In this document: piece by piece, positions 44,120-53,852 of the stretch
How positions within the stretch are numbered: the first letter of the stretch is position 1
How the letters are laid out: every line of letters starts with the position of its first letter
NCBI RefSeq assembly: GCF_900187965.1
Contig: NZ_FZNL01000019.1
Location: 1 to 64,000, forward strand
Direction of reading: 5' to 3'
Origin: Flavobacterium sp. ov086
GTDB lineage: Bacteria; Bacteroidota; Bacteroidia; Flavobacteriales; Flavobacteriaceae
Length of the DNA: 64,000 bases
Notes under the pieces: model-generated
Databases searched by the model: none
Told to the model about the DNA's origin: nothing
Seen by the model: the letters and a program-made list of their open reading frames with translations, nothing else
Position numbers and translations under genes: made by a program

Positions 44120-46033
44120 TTAAGCATTAAAATTATCAATCTCTTCCTGAACGATTTCCCAGTCCAGAAGTAATTGATCTAAATCTTTTTTCTTTTTCTT
44201 GTAAGCGGTAAAAAATGAAGCATCTTCGATATGTTTGTCATAACTGGAAGCCAGCAATTTATCGTCGTGCTGAATGTCTTTTTCTAATTGTTTGATCTGA
44301 CTTTCAACTTTACTTAAACGGTTTTGAAGTGCTTTTCCTTTTTTCTGATCTTCGTAGGATGTTTTATTACTTTCTTTTGGAGCAGCAGCTTTTGCAACAT
44401 CTTTTTTCTCGACTTCACGCATGTTTTCAAGATTGCGCTGCTCTAAGAAATAATTGATATCTCCTAGATATTCTTTGATCTTTTGATCTTTGAATTCGTA
44501 AACAATATTCGACATTCCCTGCAAGAAATCTCTATCGTGAGAAACTAATAATAGAGTTCCTCCAAATTTTTGAAGCGCAGCTTTTAAAACGTTTTTAGAT
44601 TTAATATCCAAGTGGTTCGTAGGCTCATCCATTAGCAAAACGTTGATAGGCTGCAACAACAACTTACAAAGTGCCAAACGGTTACGTTCACCTCCTGAAA
44701 GTACTTTTACTTTTTTCTCAACATCGTCTCCACGGAATAAAAATGATCCTAACATGTCACGAACTTTTGAACGATTCGTATCCATTGCAGCATCTTCCAT
44801 AGTTTGAAGCAAGGTGATTTCTCCATCTAAATATTCTGCTTGATTTTGAGCAAAATATCCTAATTGAACATTGTGTCCCAATTTGATATTTCCCTGATAT
44901 TCGAATTCGTTTACAATTGCTTTAATGAAAGTCGATTTCCCCTGTCCGTTTTGACCCACAAAAGCAATTTTGCTTCCGCGTTCTACTAACAAGTCAATAT
45001 CTTTTAAAATAACTTTATCTCCATAAGCCTTAGTAACATTTTCGGCTTCAACTACTACTCTTCCAGGTTCTTTTGAAACCGGAAAAGAGATATTCATTAC
45101 TGAATTGTCGTCTTCATCAACTTCAATTCGTTCTACTTTATCTAATTTTTTAATTAAGGATTGCGCCATTGAAGCTTTTGAAGCTTTTGCACGGAATTTC
45201 TCGATTAATTTTTCTGTTTCTTCAATTTTTTTCGCCTGATTCTTTTGAGTTGCTAATTGCTTTTCACGAATTTCATGACGCAATTCTAAATATTGAGAAT
45301 AGGGTTTATTGAAATCATATGCTTTCCCTAAAGAGATTTCTATGGTACGATTTGTTACATTATCCAAAAACATTTTATCGTGCGATACAATCACCACAAC
45401 TCCCGGATAATTACGAAGGAAACTTTCTAACCAAATAATACTTTCGATATCTAAGTGATTCGTTGGCTCATCCAGAAGCAACACATCATTTGATTGTAAT
45501 AATAGTTTTGCCAACTCGATACGCATTCTCCAACCTCCTGAAAATGTTTCGGTTTGGTTGTTAAAAACTTCTCTTTTGAAACCTAATCCTAAAAGAATTT
45601 TCTCTGTATCTCCCACATAATTGTAACCTCCAAGAAGATCAAAACGATGTGTATAATCAGATAAATCTTCGATGATTTGTCCGTATTCTTCACTTTCATA
45701 ATCGGTTCTGGTAACCAATTGATGATTGATTTCTTCTAGTTTTTTTTCTACAATTTTTATTTCGGTGAAGGCTTCATAAGCTTCTTCTAATACAGTTCTT
45801 CCACGTTCAAAATCAATATCCTGACGTAAAAAACCCATTCGGATATCTTTCTCCTGAGAAATAACTCCGGAATCAGGAGCAAAATCTCTTGCCAGCATTT
45901 TAAGCATAGTTGATTTTCCAGCACCATTTTTCCCGACAAGTCCAACACGATCTCCGGCACCTAAACGAAAAGTTACTTCTTCGAATAAATAAGTACCACC
46001 AAAAGAAACCGATAAATTGTGTATATTAAGCAT
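44120..46033 (-). CDS. ABC-F family ATPase
   Basis: A 637-residue soluble protein with two ABC ATPase domains and no membrane part. Domain 1 has Walker A GLVGKNGAGKSTMLK, signature FSGGWRMRIELAKLL and Walker B LLLDEPTNHLDI. The linker of about 80 residues is helical and lysine-rich. Domain 2 has FVGQNGQGKSTF, LSGGERNRLALCKLL and LLMDEPTNHLDI. A C-terminal coiled coil follows. The layout is that of Uup/YheS-type ABC-F proteins, which act at the ribosome. It is divergent from the DUF983 gene. Confidence 0.93.
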   Translation of the reverse strand: MLNIHNLSVSFGGTYLFEEVTFRLGAGDRVGLVGKNGAGKSTMLKMLARDFAPDSGVISQEKDIRMGFLRQDIDFERGRTVLEEAYEAFTEIKIVEKKLEEINHQLVTRTDYESEEYGQIIEDLSDYTHRFDLLGGYNYVGDTEKILLGLGFKREVFNNQTETFSGGWRMRIELAKLLLQSNDVLLLDEPTNHLDIESIIWLESFLRNYPGVVVIVSHDKMFLDNVTNRTIEISLGKAYDFNKPYSQYLELRHEIREKQLATQKNQAKKIEETEKLIEKFRAKASKASMAQSLIKKLDKVERIEVDEDDNSVMNISFPVSKEPGRVVVEAENVTKAYGDKVILKDIDLLVERGSKIAFVGQNGQGKSTFIKAIVNEFEYQGNIKLGHNVQLGYFAQNQAEYLDGEITLLQTMEDAAMDTNRSKVRDMLGSFLFRGDDVEKKVKVLSGGERNRLALCKLLLQPINVLLMDEPTNHLDIKSKNVLKAALQKFGGTLLLVSHDRDFLQGMSNIVYEFKDQKIKEYLGDINYFLEQRNLENMREVEKKDVAKAAAPKESNKTSYEDQKKGKALQNRLSKVESQIKQLEKDIQHDDKLLASSYDKHIEDASFFTAYKKKKKDLDQLLLDWEIVQEEIDNFNA

Positions 46034-46107
46034 GTAATGTTATTTTATAACTAATTGATTGTGTAAATTTACACTCCCAAATCAATGGGTAATTTAATTT
46101 TTTGCAA

Positions 46108-46491
46108 ATGTTAAAAAAAGGATCGAAACTAAATAGTATTTTAACAGGAAGTTGTCCAAAATGTCAAAATGAAAGCATGTATTTGGACAAAAACCCACTT
46201 CATTTGTCTAAAGTTCTAAAAATGAACGAAAATTGCAGCCATTGTGGATTAAAATATCAAATTGAACCTTCATTCTTTTACGGTGCAATGTATGTAAGTT
46301 ACGGATTAAATGTTGCCGTAGGAATTGCTGCATTTATTGTTTCATTTGTCTTTTTTAAAACTACTATCGAAGAATCATTTATAGCAATCGTGATTGCTTT
46401 AATTGTATTGTTTCCGTTTGTTCTGAGACTTTCGAGAAACTTATACATTAACATGTTTGTTTCTTACGATCCTAAGGCCGGTCAGAAGTAA
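46108..46491 (+). CDS. DUF983 membrane protein
   Basis: Start ATG at 46108 (MLKKGSKLNSILTGSCPKCQ). Two CxxC pairs (SCPKCQ near residue 16, CSHCG near 44) form a zinc-ribbon-like unit. Two membrane segments follow (about 66-88 and 92-112). This is the DUF983 pattern, found in Bacteroidota and alphaproteobacteria with unknown function. Its end overlaps the convergent oxidoreductase gene by 20 nt. Confidence 0.85.
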   Translation: MLKKGSKLNSILTGSCPKCQNESMYLDKNPLHLSKVLKMNENCSHCGLKYQIEPSFFYGAMYVSYGLNVAVGIAAFIVSFVFFKTTIEESFIAIVIALIVLFPFVLRLSRNLYINMFVSYDPKAGQK

Positions 46492-47545
46492 GACTCTTCA
46501 AGTATTTTTTATGGAATCTTTTAATATCAATTTCACGAGTTAAAGGGATTTCATCTTCGATATAATCATATAAGGCTTTTGCCATTGCAGGCCCAAGCAT
46601 TACACCTCTGGTTCCTAATCCGTTAAGAATATGAAGCGATTTGAACTCTTCGTGAGTTCCTATCAAAGGTCTTCTGTCTTTTACCGTAGGACGGACTCCG
46701 CCATAATGCTCTACAATCTCAAAATCGCAGGCTACAATTTCTTTAATTCGGTCTATTAGTTCTTGCTTTCCTTCTTCGGTAGGTAAATCGGTTTTATCTT
46801 GCCAGTTATATGTAGCACCAACTTTAAACAAATCATTTCCCAATGGTAATATAAAAACGCTTGTATTTATAATAACATCTAAGTCCAGATCAGGAGCTTT
46901 TATTATGAACATTTCCCCTTTGGTACCATCTAAAGGTAAATAATTAAAAAAAGGATTCTTATGCAATCCAAAACCTTCTGCGAAAATAATATTACGCGCC
47001 TGAATATTTTTATATTGAATTCCAAAATCCAAAAATTCAATATAAGCCCAGTCAAATGACTGTTCTAAAATCAGATTATTCTTTTTCAAATAATCTCTAT
47101 AGGTATCTAGTAACAACATTGTATCAACATAACCAGTATGCAGGACTTCGCCATAATCATATGGAGAGTCGATACCGCTATATTTCTTAGAAATTAATTT
47201 AGTCGATAAAAAAGGCGCAAGATTTATTTTATCCGAAGCTGCAAACCAATTGTTTTGTTCTTCTATTGAGAAAAACTTCCTTAGTATTGGAAGCTTGTAA
47301 TTAAATTTTCTATGCAATTTTTCTTCAATACGATCGTAGAACTCATCCATTAAAATTAACTGTTCCTGTGCATTCCACACCTCGCTAAATCTTTTTAAAA
47401 TAACCGGATTATAAAATCCACCAGCCACTCTCGAGGATACTTGGGACATATTATCTACTACTAAAATAGATTTATTATTTTTAAGGGCAATTTCAGCAAA
47501 TGAAATTCCAGCCAATCCAGATCCGACAATTAAATAATCTAACAT
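46472..47545 (-). CDS. FAD-dependent (DAO-type) oxidoreductase
   Basis: Start taken at the ATG at 47545 (MLDYLIVGSGLAGISFAEIA), which places the FAD-binding GxGxxG motif (GSGLAG) at the N-terminus; the longer frame adds 13 residues. Other features: NIIFAEGFGLHKNP, LDGTKGEMFIIKAP, GGVRPTVKDRRPLIG and LNGLGTRGVMLGPAMAKALY. It belongs to the D-amino-acid-oxidase-like group (DadA/ThiO/MnmC-like). The substrate is unknown. It overlaps the DUF983 gene end by 20 nt. Confidence 0.87.
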   Translation of the reverse strand: MLDYLIVGSGLAGISFAEIALKNNKSILVVDNMSQVSSRVAGGFYNPVILKRFSEVWNAQEQLILMDEFYDRIEEKLHRKFNYKLPILRKFFSIEEQNNWFAASDKINLAPFLSTKLISKKYSGIDSPYDYGEVLHTGYVDTMLLLDTYRDYLKKNNLILEQSFDWAYIEFLDFGIQYKNIQARNIIFAEGFGLHKNPFFNYLPLDGTKGEMFIIKAPDLDLDVIINTSVFILPLGNDLFKVGATYNWQDKTDLPTEEGKQELIDRIKEIVACDFEIVEHYGGVRPTVKDRRPLIGTHEEFKSLHILNGLGTRGVMLGPAMAKALYDYIEDEIPLTREIDIKRFHKKYLKSLTSDRP

Positions 47546-47566
47546 GTATAAAGGGTAAAGTATAAA

Positions 47567-47600
47567 AAAACTCCTAGCACACAAAGGTACTAAGAGTTTT
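47567..47600 (-). terminator. terminator of gldO
   Basis: A stem of 10 pairs with one mismatch (aaaactcctag/ctaagagtttt) is preceded on the plus strand by an A tract. It resembles the terminator after gldN. Confidence 0.7.
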
Positions 47601-47622
47601 TGTTATAATGTAATTTGAATAA

Positions 47623-48612
47623 TTAGTAGTTCCACATATCCTCTTCGAAGTTACGAATCTTCTCTTTTACTCTTTCAGATTCTAACAACTGATTTTGTGC
47701 ATTATCTTTCATGTAATCTTTAATCTCACGATCTCCATACATGTTTTCTTCTTTATAAATAATAGAATTAAAGCGTCTCGAGTTTAAAATCTGATCAAAT
47801 GAAATTGGTCGTGCCGAATTACTCTCATTAAATGCTGTTGCTTCGTTTAGTACTTCTCGGGCATTCGGAAAGAAAACCCAAAACAACTCAATATAATCCT
47901 TTTCATCACTATTCATTGTGTAAACATCCGGAGTCACAGGACAAATCCCTAACAAACGATATTTTAGATCGCCTTGACGTTTATCAAAATACCAATAACC
48001 TTTTATTTTATATTGTGTAACATCGGCTGCTGTTAAATCTTGCTTCAGGATATATTCCGCAGGAACTGTTCTTGTTGCCCCAACTATTTGATCAACATAA
48101 GTAACAACCTTCTTCTTTCCTGTCCCGGTAACTACTTTTTTCTTGACAACATGAGTTTTATAGTCATCCGGATACTGATTGATTAATTCCCTACCAGCAT
48201 CTGTTGTATCAATGCGCGATAAAGATCCCTGAATATCCTTCAATGTTTTTTTCGTGTTAAAATAACTATCAGAATATACTTCCGTAATCCTGCCATTTCT
48301 CATAGCTTTGGTTAAAACATCATAAAGTGAACGCCTATCAGCACCAATATTAGCTGTATCAACCGGAAAATAATACGGAAAGTTGATTTTTTCATTTAAA
48401 TCAATGATTTCCCAAACCGTCTTTCCCATTAAAACATCTCTGTCATCAATATAACCATAAGCCAATGGCTTATCATTGTCTGCAATAAGCTGAGCAGCAT
48501 TCTTTTGTCCAATTTGATCCGCAGTTTTTGCATTAAGTAAATTCGATTGCGCATTAGCACTTAAACTTCCTATACCCCAAACAATAGCGATTAAAAAACT
48601 TATTCCTTTCAT
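47623..48612 (-). CDS. gldO: GldO, gliding motility/T9SS protein (GldN paralogue)
   Basis: A 329-residue periplasmic protein with signal peptide (cleavage after ANAQS, about residue 22). It is nearly collinear with GldN: shared blocks include DNDKPLAYGYIDDRDVLMGK, QYPDDYKTHVVKKKVVTGTG, LLGICPVTPDVYTMNSDEKD and NAQNQLLESERVKEKIRNFE. In F. johnsoniae the second copy is called GldO and is partly redundant with GldN in the ring around the GldLM motor. It is separated from gldN by a 233-nt gap with a strong terminator, so it probably has its own promoter. Confidence 0.92.
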   Translation of the reverse strand: MKGISFLIAIVWGIGSLSANAQSNLLNAKTADQIGQKNAAQLIADNDKPLAYGYIDDRDVLMGKTVWEIIDLNEKINFPYYFPVDTANIGADRRSLYDVLTKAMRNGRITEVYSDSYFNTKKTLKDIQGSLSRIDTTDAGRELINQYPDDYKTHVVKKKVVTGTGKKKVVTYVDQIVGATRTVPAEYILKQDLTAADVTQYKIKGYWYFDKRQGDLKYRLLGICPVTPDVYTMNSDEKDYIELFWVFFPNAREVLNEATAFNESNSARPISFDQILNSRRFNSIIYKEENMYGDREIKDYMKDNAQNQLLESERVKEKIRNFEEDMWNY

Positions 48613-48791
48613 AATGATATTATTAAAACTATTAAACGTAAACTCATATCATTTATTGTAATTTTCTTACAATAATTAAAAAAACATAATAGATTATATA
48701 AATTACCAAAGCAGGTTACAAAAGAAATTCCGGTTAATCCAGAATCAAAAAATAGTTTTTATTAGATAGTAGAAATTTTTGGGGGGCAAAA

Positions 48792-48825
48792 AAAAACTCT
48801 TACTACAAATGTAGTAAGAGTTTTT
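48792..48825 (-). terminator. terminator between gldN and gldO
   Basis: A perfect 15-bp stem (aaaaactcttactac/gtagtaagagttttt) with an AAAT loop. On the minus strand it follows gldN and has a U tract. Confidence 0.9.
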
Positions 48826-48845
48826 GGTATAATGTAATAAGATAC

Positions 48846-49838
48846 TTAATAATTCCACATATCTTGTTCGAAGTTACGAATCTTCTCTTTTACTCTTTCA
48901 GATTCTAACAGCTGATTTTGAGCGTTATCTTTCATATAATCACTAATTGCTCTGTCTCCATACAAGTTTTCTTCTTTGTAAACTACTGCATTAAAACGTC
49001 TAGAGTTTAATATTTGATCAAATGAAATTGGAAGTGCTGAATTATTATCGTTAAAAGCTTTTGCTTCATGCAACACTTCTCTCGAATTAGGGAAGAAAAC
49101 CCAGAATAATTCAATATAGTCCTTTTCGTCACTATTCATTGTGTATACATCTGGAGTTACCGGACAAATTCCAAGTAAACGATATTTCAATTCACTTTGA
49201 CGTTTGTCAAAATACCAGTATCCTTTAATTTTATATTGTGTAACATCTGCAGCAGTAAGGTCTTGTTTCAAGATATACTCAGACGGAACTGTTCTTGTTG
49301 CACCAACTGTTTCATCAACATAAGTAACAACTTTCTTTTTTCCAGTACCTGTAACTACTTTTTTCTTCACAACGTGAGTTTTGTAGTCATCCGGGTATTG
49401 ATTGATCAATTCTCTACCAGCATCTGTTGTATCAATACGTGATAATGCACCTTCGATGTCTTTCATAGATTTTTTAGTATTGAAATAACTGTCGCTATAA
49501 ACTTCAGTTATTTTACCGTTTTTAACAGCTTTCGTCAAAACGTCATATAATGGACGTCTATCTGAACCAATATTAGCTGTATCTATTGGGAAGTATAATG
49601 GGAAGTTGATTTTTTCATTCAAATCAATGATTTCCCAAGTAGTTTTTCCCATCAAGACATCTCTATCGTCTACATAACCATAAGCCAATGGCTTATCATT
49701 GTCTGAGATAAGTTGCGCAGGAGTCTTAAGTCCTATCTGAGCAGGTGTTTTCGCATTAAGCAAATTAGATTGCGCATTAGAAGCAAAGCTTCCAGCGATA
49801 GAAACAATAGCTATTAAAAAATTTCTTACTTTCATCAT
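48846..49838 (-). CDS. gldN: GldN, T9SS ring component
   Basis: A 330-residue protein with signal peptide (cleavage near SNAQS). It is the fourth gene of gldKLMN, 41 nt after gldM. Motifs are those of the GldN/PorN family: YGYVDDRDVLMGKTTWEIID, LPLYFP-like segment FPLYFPIDTANIGSDRR, YRLLGICPVTPDVYTMNSDE. With GldK it builds the periplasmic ring of the type IX secretion system. No unusual residues were noted. Confidence 0.95.
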   Translation of the reverse strand: MMKVRNFLIAIVSIAGSFASNAQSNLLNAKTPAQIGLKTPAQLISDNDKPLAYGYVDDRDVLMGKTTWEIIDLNEKINFPLYFPIDTANIGSDRRPLYDVLTKAVKNGKITEVYSDSYFNTKKSMKDIEGALSRIDTTDAGRELINQYPDDYKTHVVKKKVVTGTGKKKVVTYVDETVGATRTVPSEYILKQDLTAADVTQYKIKGYWYFDKRQSELKYRLLGICPVTPDVYTMNSDEKDYIELFWVFFPNSREVLHEAKAFNDNNSALPISFDQILNSRRFNAVVYKEENLYGDRAISDYMKDNAQNQLLESERVKEKIRNFEQDMWNY

Positions 49839-49879
49839 GATATCATTATGAGATATTGAGCGTAGTTTTACCTACTATA

Positions 49880-51424
49880 TTATTTTATTTCGTAAATTAC
49901 CGGTGCAGTCCTTGGTAATAAATAACTACCAGCTCCAACAAGTTTAGTTTTAATTTCAGAAATAGTAACCTGATCTCCTTTACCTGCTCTTGAAAGAACT
50001 TGTTTACATTGTGCATTTAATTTGTTACCGTTAACAACAACTGTAGGTTGTCCAGCAATTTTCAAGTTAAATCCAACAACATCTAAACCAACTTCAAAAT
50101 CAAAATCAAGTAATTTAGCACCAATAGTAGCAATCTCTAAGTTAGATCTAGGTCCTGTAACAACACCCATTTCACCTCTAATTGTTCCTGTTGGCCCAGG
50201 AATACCTTTAATTCTAAATGTTTTCTTATCTGTTACTTTATCACCGTTTGGCAATGTACCAGTTACAGAAATAGTAGCTTCAGTACCTGAACCTGGGTTC
50301 ATGTTATATTTTCCTGCTTTTCCAGCCGAAGATAATCCCGGAGCACTAGCAACAACTTTGTTATCAGCAACACCAGCGAATGATACAGAGATTGGGTTAA
50401 CAACACCTCTATAAACAACATTCATTTTATCTGCAGAAATTGTAGCTGAATTTGGTCTTGGTACTACAATATATTTTCCAGCAAATTTAAGTGGAATGTT
50501 TTTACCATCTTCTAAGAAAGTAAATTGTCCATTAATGTTTTGCTCTCCAACAGCTCCAGCAGTTAATGAGATAACAGCTTGTCCGTTAACAATTTGTCCA
50601 GGACCTTGGAATGAAGTTGGTTTTGTGTTTTCGTCATAACGACCTAAAACTACCTTACCTGTAACTTTCTCTCCTTGGAAGTAAGCATTTTTATCCAAAA
50701 CAACAATTGCCTGGTAATTGCTATAAGAAGCAGCAGCAACTGCAGCTTTTCCTAAAGCAGCACTGTAAACATCAGATTCCGCTTTTTGAACGTCATTTTG
50801 CCAAGCTGAAAGTTTAGCTAATGAAGCAACAGCCGGGAAACCTTTAAAGTGGTAAGCTAAATATTTATCTTTTAAACCTTCTTTGTTTTTTACGTCTGAA
50901 ACGTCAAATTTCTTTTCAATTTCAGCTATAATAGTACCATATTTATTCTTCGAATCTGTCAAAGCAGCCTTCATATCTGCTTTATATTTCTCAATATGAG
51001 AAATGACATCATTTCCTTTTGCAGTATATCCTTCACCAGTAAACCAGTTGTCGATATTATCACCTTTGTCCATAGACTCATAAGGTAATTTGCCAGTTTC
51101 TTTATCAGTTTCAAATCCTTTTAAAACATCACCTTTCAAAGATCCGATGTATGCATAAAATTCTTTTGAAATTGTTTCAACTTTGTGAGCTGTAACTGCA
51201 GCAGTTGCGAATTCTCCTTTTGCTTCAGCAGCTTTTTGATCTAAAGATGTCAATAAACCTGCATTTGTCTGCTCTGAAGAGGTATTAGCGCTTTCAAATT
51301 TTTCATTCATTAAGCCAAAAGCTGATAAAACTTCTTTTGACATATTCATTGCTAACATTGCGATGAAAACCAGATACATCAGGTTAATCATCTTCTGTCT
51401 AGGGGTTAATTTTCCTCCTGCCAT
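49880..51424 (-). CDS. gldM: GldM, T9SS/gliding motor protein
   Basis: A 514-residue protein opening MAGGKLTPRQKMINLMYLVF, with one membrane segment (about 13-33) and a large periplasmic part. The N-terminal periplasmic portion is helical; the rest forms Ig-like domains, for example KGIPGPTGTIRGEMGVVTG near residue 410. This is the standard GldM/PorM architecture. With GldL it forms the proton-driven rotary motor of the T9SS. It lies 52 nt after gldL. Confidence 0.97.
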   Translation of the reverse strand: MAGGKLTPRQKMINLMYLVFIAMLAMNMSKEVLSAFGLMNEKFESANTSSEQTNAGLLTSLDQKAAEAKGEFATAAVTAHKVETISKEFYAYIGSLKGDVLKGFETDKETGKLPYESMDKGDNIDNWFTGEGYTAKGNDVISHIEKYKADMKAALTDSKNKYGTIIAEIEKKFDVSDVKNKEGLKDKYLAYHFKGFPAVASLAKLSAWQNDVQKAESDVYSAALGKAAVAAASYSNYQAIVVLDKNAYFQGEKVTGKVVLGRYDENTKPTSFQGPGQIVNGQAVISLTAGAVGEQNINGQFTFLEDGKNIPLKFAGKYIVVPRPNSATISADKMNVVYRGVVNPISVSFAGVADNKVVASAPGLSSAGKAGKYNMNPGSGTEATISVTGTLPNGDKVTDKKTFRIKGIPGPTGTIRGEMGVVTGPRSNLEIATIGAKLLDFDFEVGLDVVGFNLKIAGQPTVVVNGNKLNAQCKQVLSRAGKGDQVTISEIKTKLVGAGSYLLPRTAPVIYEIK

Positions 51425-51476
51425 TTTTTTCTAATTAGTTCTTATTAATAAATTTAATACAATAGTTAAAAACTAA

Positions 51477-52124
51477 TTATCCTTTGTTACTCATTGCAGA
51501 AAGCATACCACCGTAAACACTGTTCAAAGAAGCAATGTTTGCAGTCATTGATTGCATTTGTTCTTTTAATTTAGAAGCATTTTCAGCAATTTCGCTGTTT
51601 GCTTGTGCATTTCTTGAAGCACTCTCTAATTGTACTTTGTATAAGCTGTTTAATGATTCCATTTGTGCAGCAGCCATAGACATTTCTTCAGCATATTTCT
51701 TTTGTCCTGCAATAGAATCTACTGTTGGAGAAATTGCTTTTGCAGCACCTTCGAAATTTTTGATAGAGTTTCCTAAACTTGACATTAATTCTCCGTCAAT
51801 TTTAGCTTCTTTCAACATAGTGTCTAATTTTTGAGACAATAAACCTTGGGCATCAGATGGAGTTTCAACTTTATCCGCTTTTTTTCTAGCTTGACCGTTA
51901 GCCAATTCAGGGTAAACAAGAGTCCAATCTAACTCATCATCTACTGGTTCAAAAGCAGAAAGTGCAAAGATTAACGCCTCAGTTACTAATCCGATTGAAA
52001 GCATCAATGTACCTGTTAATGGTCCAATTTCAAAGTGAGTAATTTTGAATAATGCTCCAATAATTACTACTGCCGCTCCCATACCATAAGCGAAATTCAT
52101 TGCTTTTTTACTTAATAATGCCAT
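51477..52124 (-). CDS. gldL: GldL, T9SS/gliding motor protein
   Basis: A 215-residue inner-membrane protein. Two membrane helices (about 10-29 and 36-56) start at NFAYGMGAAVVIIGALFKI and LTGTLMLSIGLVTEALIFAL; a glutamate (E49) lies in the second helix, as expected for proton use. A long cytoplasmic coiled-coil tail follows (KLKEQMQSMTANIASLNSV). It partners GldM. The gene is 56 nt after gldK. Confidence 0.97.
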   Translation of the reverse strand: MALLSKKAMNFAYGMGAAVVIIGALFKITHFEIGPLTGTLMLSIGLVTEALIFALSAFEPVDDELDWTLVYPELANGQARKKADKVETPSDAQGLLSQKLDTMLKEAKIDGELMSSLGNSIKNFEGAAKAISPTVDSIAGQKKYAEEMSMAAAQMESLNSLYKVQLESASRNAQANSEIAENASKLKEQMQSMTANIASLNSVYGGMLSAMSNKG

Positions 52125-52180
52125 AATACTTTTTTTTAGGTTTTAATTTTAAATAGATTCGATTTGGTTATTGATATTAA

Positions 52181-53590
52181 TTATAATTTACTTTTCTTTT
52201 TTCCGCTTCCGGTTGTTTGAGTTCCCATGTAATCTTGTACAGTTCTGAAACCAATATAACTTCTTGCAGAATCCGCATATTCGTGATCACGAGTACTTAC
52301 TTGTAGGAAGTAAGCAACATCTTTCCAAGATCCTCCACGAACAACTTTTCTTTGATTATTTCCATCAATTACGTTAGGGTTCATTGTAGAAACGTATTCG
52401 TATGCATTTGGGTTGTAAGCTGAATCCGTCCATTCTGAAACGTTTCCTGCCATGTTATACAATCCATATCCATTTGGCTCATAAGATTTAGCTTCAACAG
52501 TGTATAAAGCTTCATCAGCAGCATAATCTCCTCTATTAGGTTTAAAGTTTGCTAAGAAACAACCTCTGTCACTTTTAGTATAAGGACCTCCCCAAGGATA
52601 AGTAGCAGACTCAAGTCCACCTCTTGCAGCATACTCCCATTCTGCCTCTGTTGGCAATCTGAAAGCATTAACTAAATCACGTCCTTTTTTCTTAGATTTG
52701 ATATAGCTGTTTTTATTTAAAGTTCTCCAAGCACAAAATGCTTTAGCTTGTTTCCAAGTCACACCAACTACAGGATAATCCCCATAAGCTTTGTGCCAGA
52801 AATAATCATTGTGCATTGGCTCATTATATGAATAAGCAAAATCTTTAATCCAAACTGTTGTATCTGGATAAACACTAACTTGTTCCGTTTTAACGAAGTC
52901 TTTTCTTTTTCCTACTTTGGCTTTTGCAGCAGCCTGAATATCCATCCAAGAATAACGGAATTTCAATTTATTTACATCAATTGTTCTTAAACCATTATAT
53001 GATTCTTCAATTGGCAAATACATAGAATCCATTACCTCAGTATAATACTCATCTGGGTAAGCTTTAGTATCTTTAATCAACTTAACTTTTTTGTTTAATT
53101 TTCTTCCAGCATAAGGATCATCTTTTGTCCCTACACTATAGTAGTTATCATACATATATTTATCATAAGCCGTCATTTTGTCCGGCTCAGAATCATTAAA
53201 TGCATAATCAGCGATACTACCGCCTTTTTTACCTTTAGAATCACCTGTAGCTTTTTGCCCGGTTTCATCAGCCAAAATAGCAAGACGAACTCTCATTGTA
53301 GAGTCTTTTACCCACTCTACAAACTGGCGATATTCGCTATTTGTGATTTCGGTTTCATCCATATAAAACGAACGAACAGTTACTGTTTTAGTCGGAGCAT
53401 CCTCCACGTTAGCTAAATCAGCATCAGCCTTACCCATTATAAAAGATCCACCTGGAACCAAGGTCATTCCATAAGGTTTTTCAGGATGCCATTTCCCTCC
53501 TGTAACACCAACCAATTCACCTTTGTCTCCTGACTTACCACAGCCAATTACCAGTGTTAACATTGCTGCAAATGCAATAAACTTCTTCAT
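52181..53590 (-). CDS. gldK: GldK, T9SS ring lipoprotein
   Basis: A 469-residue lipoprotein (lipobox LVIGC, Cys17) with a formylglycine-generating-enzyme-like (SUMF1) domain: MTLVPGGSFIMGKAD, DETEITNSEYRQFVEWV, FRLPTEAEWEYAARGGLE, NGYGLYNMAGNVSEWTDSAY and VVRGGSWKD. The domain is structural here. GldK with GldN forms the outer-membrane-associated ring of the T9SS. It is the first gene of the gldKLMN operon; a CAAAAATA sequence at 53686-53693 (TATTTTTG on the minus strand) is a possible -7 box. Confidence 0.97.
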   Translation of the reverse strand: MKKFIAFAAMLTLVIGCGKSGDKGELVGVTGGKWHPEKPYGMTLVPGGSFIMGKADADLANVEDAPTKTVTVRSFYMDETEITNSEYRQFVEWVKDSTMRVRLAILADETGQKATGDSKGKKGGSIADYAFNDSEPDKMTAYDKYMYDNYYSVGTKDDPYAGRKLNKKVKLIKDTKAYPDEYYTEVMDSMYLPIEESYNGLRTIDVNKLKFRYSWMDIQAAAKAKVGKRKDFVKTEQVSVYPDTTVWIKDFAYSYNEPMHNDYFWHKAYGDYPVVGVTWKQAKAFCAWRTLNKNSYIKSKKKGRDLVNAFRLPTEAEWEYAARGGLESATYPWGGPYTKSDRGCFLANFKPNRGDYAADEALYTVEAKSYEPNGYGLYNMAGNVSEWTDSAYNPNAYEYVSTMNPNVIDGNNQRKVVRGGSWKDVAYFLQVSTRDHEYADSARSYIGFRTVQDYMGTQTTGSGKKKSKL

Positions 53591-53852
53591 ATAAATTTGG
53601 ATTATCTATTCATTATTATAAGTTCGTAAACGTATTTATTATTTATCTAAAAAACAATACTAGTTGCGAAATTTATTTTACCGTTCAAAAATAATGTTAA
53701 ATAAAATAAAAAAAAAATATTTCATCGATAAACTGATTCAAAAAATCGACGTAAAACGTTAAATTTTATATTTTGTAAACATTGCCCTACTAATAATTCT
53801 TAATGATTTTTCTATAACATAAAAACCGTAAAATTTATTGTAAAGCTTTACT

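Noticed and set aside
50022..50414. 130-codon plus-strand frame rich in Pro and Thr
   Set aside because: It is antisense to gldM, a firmly identified gene.
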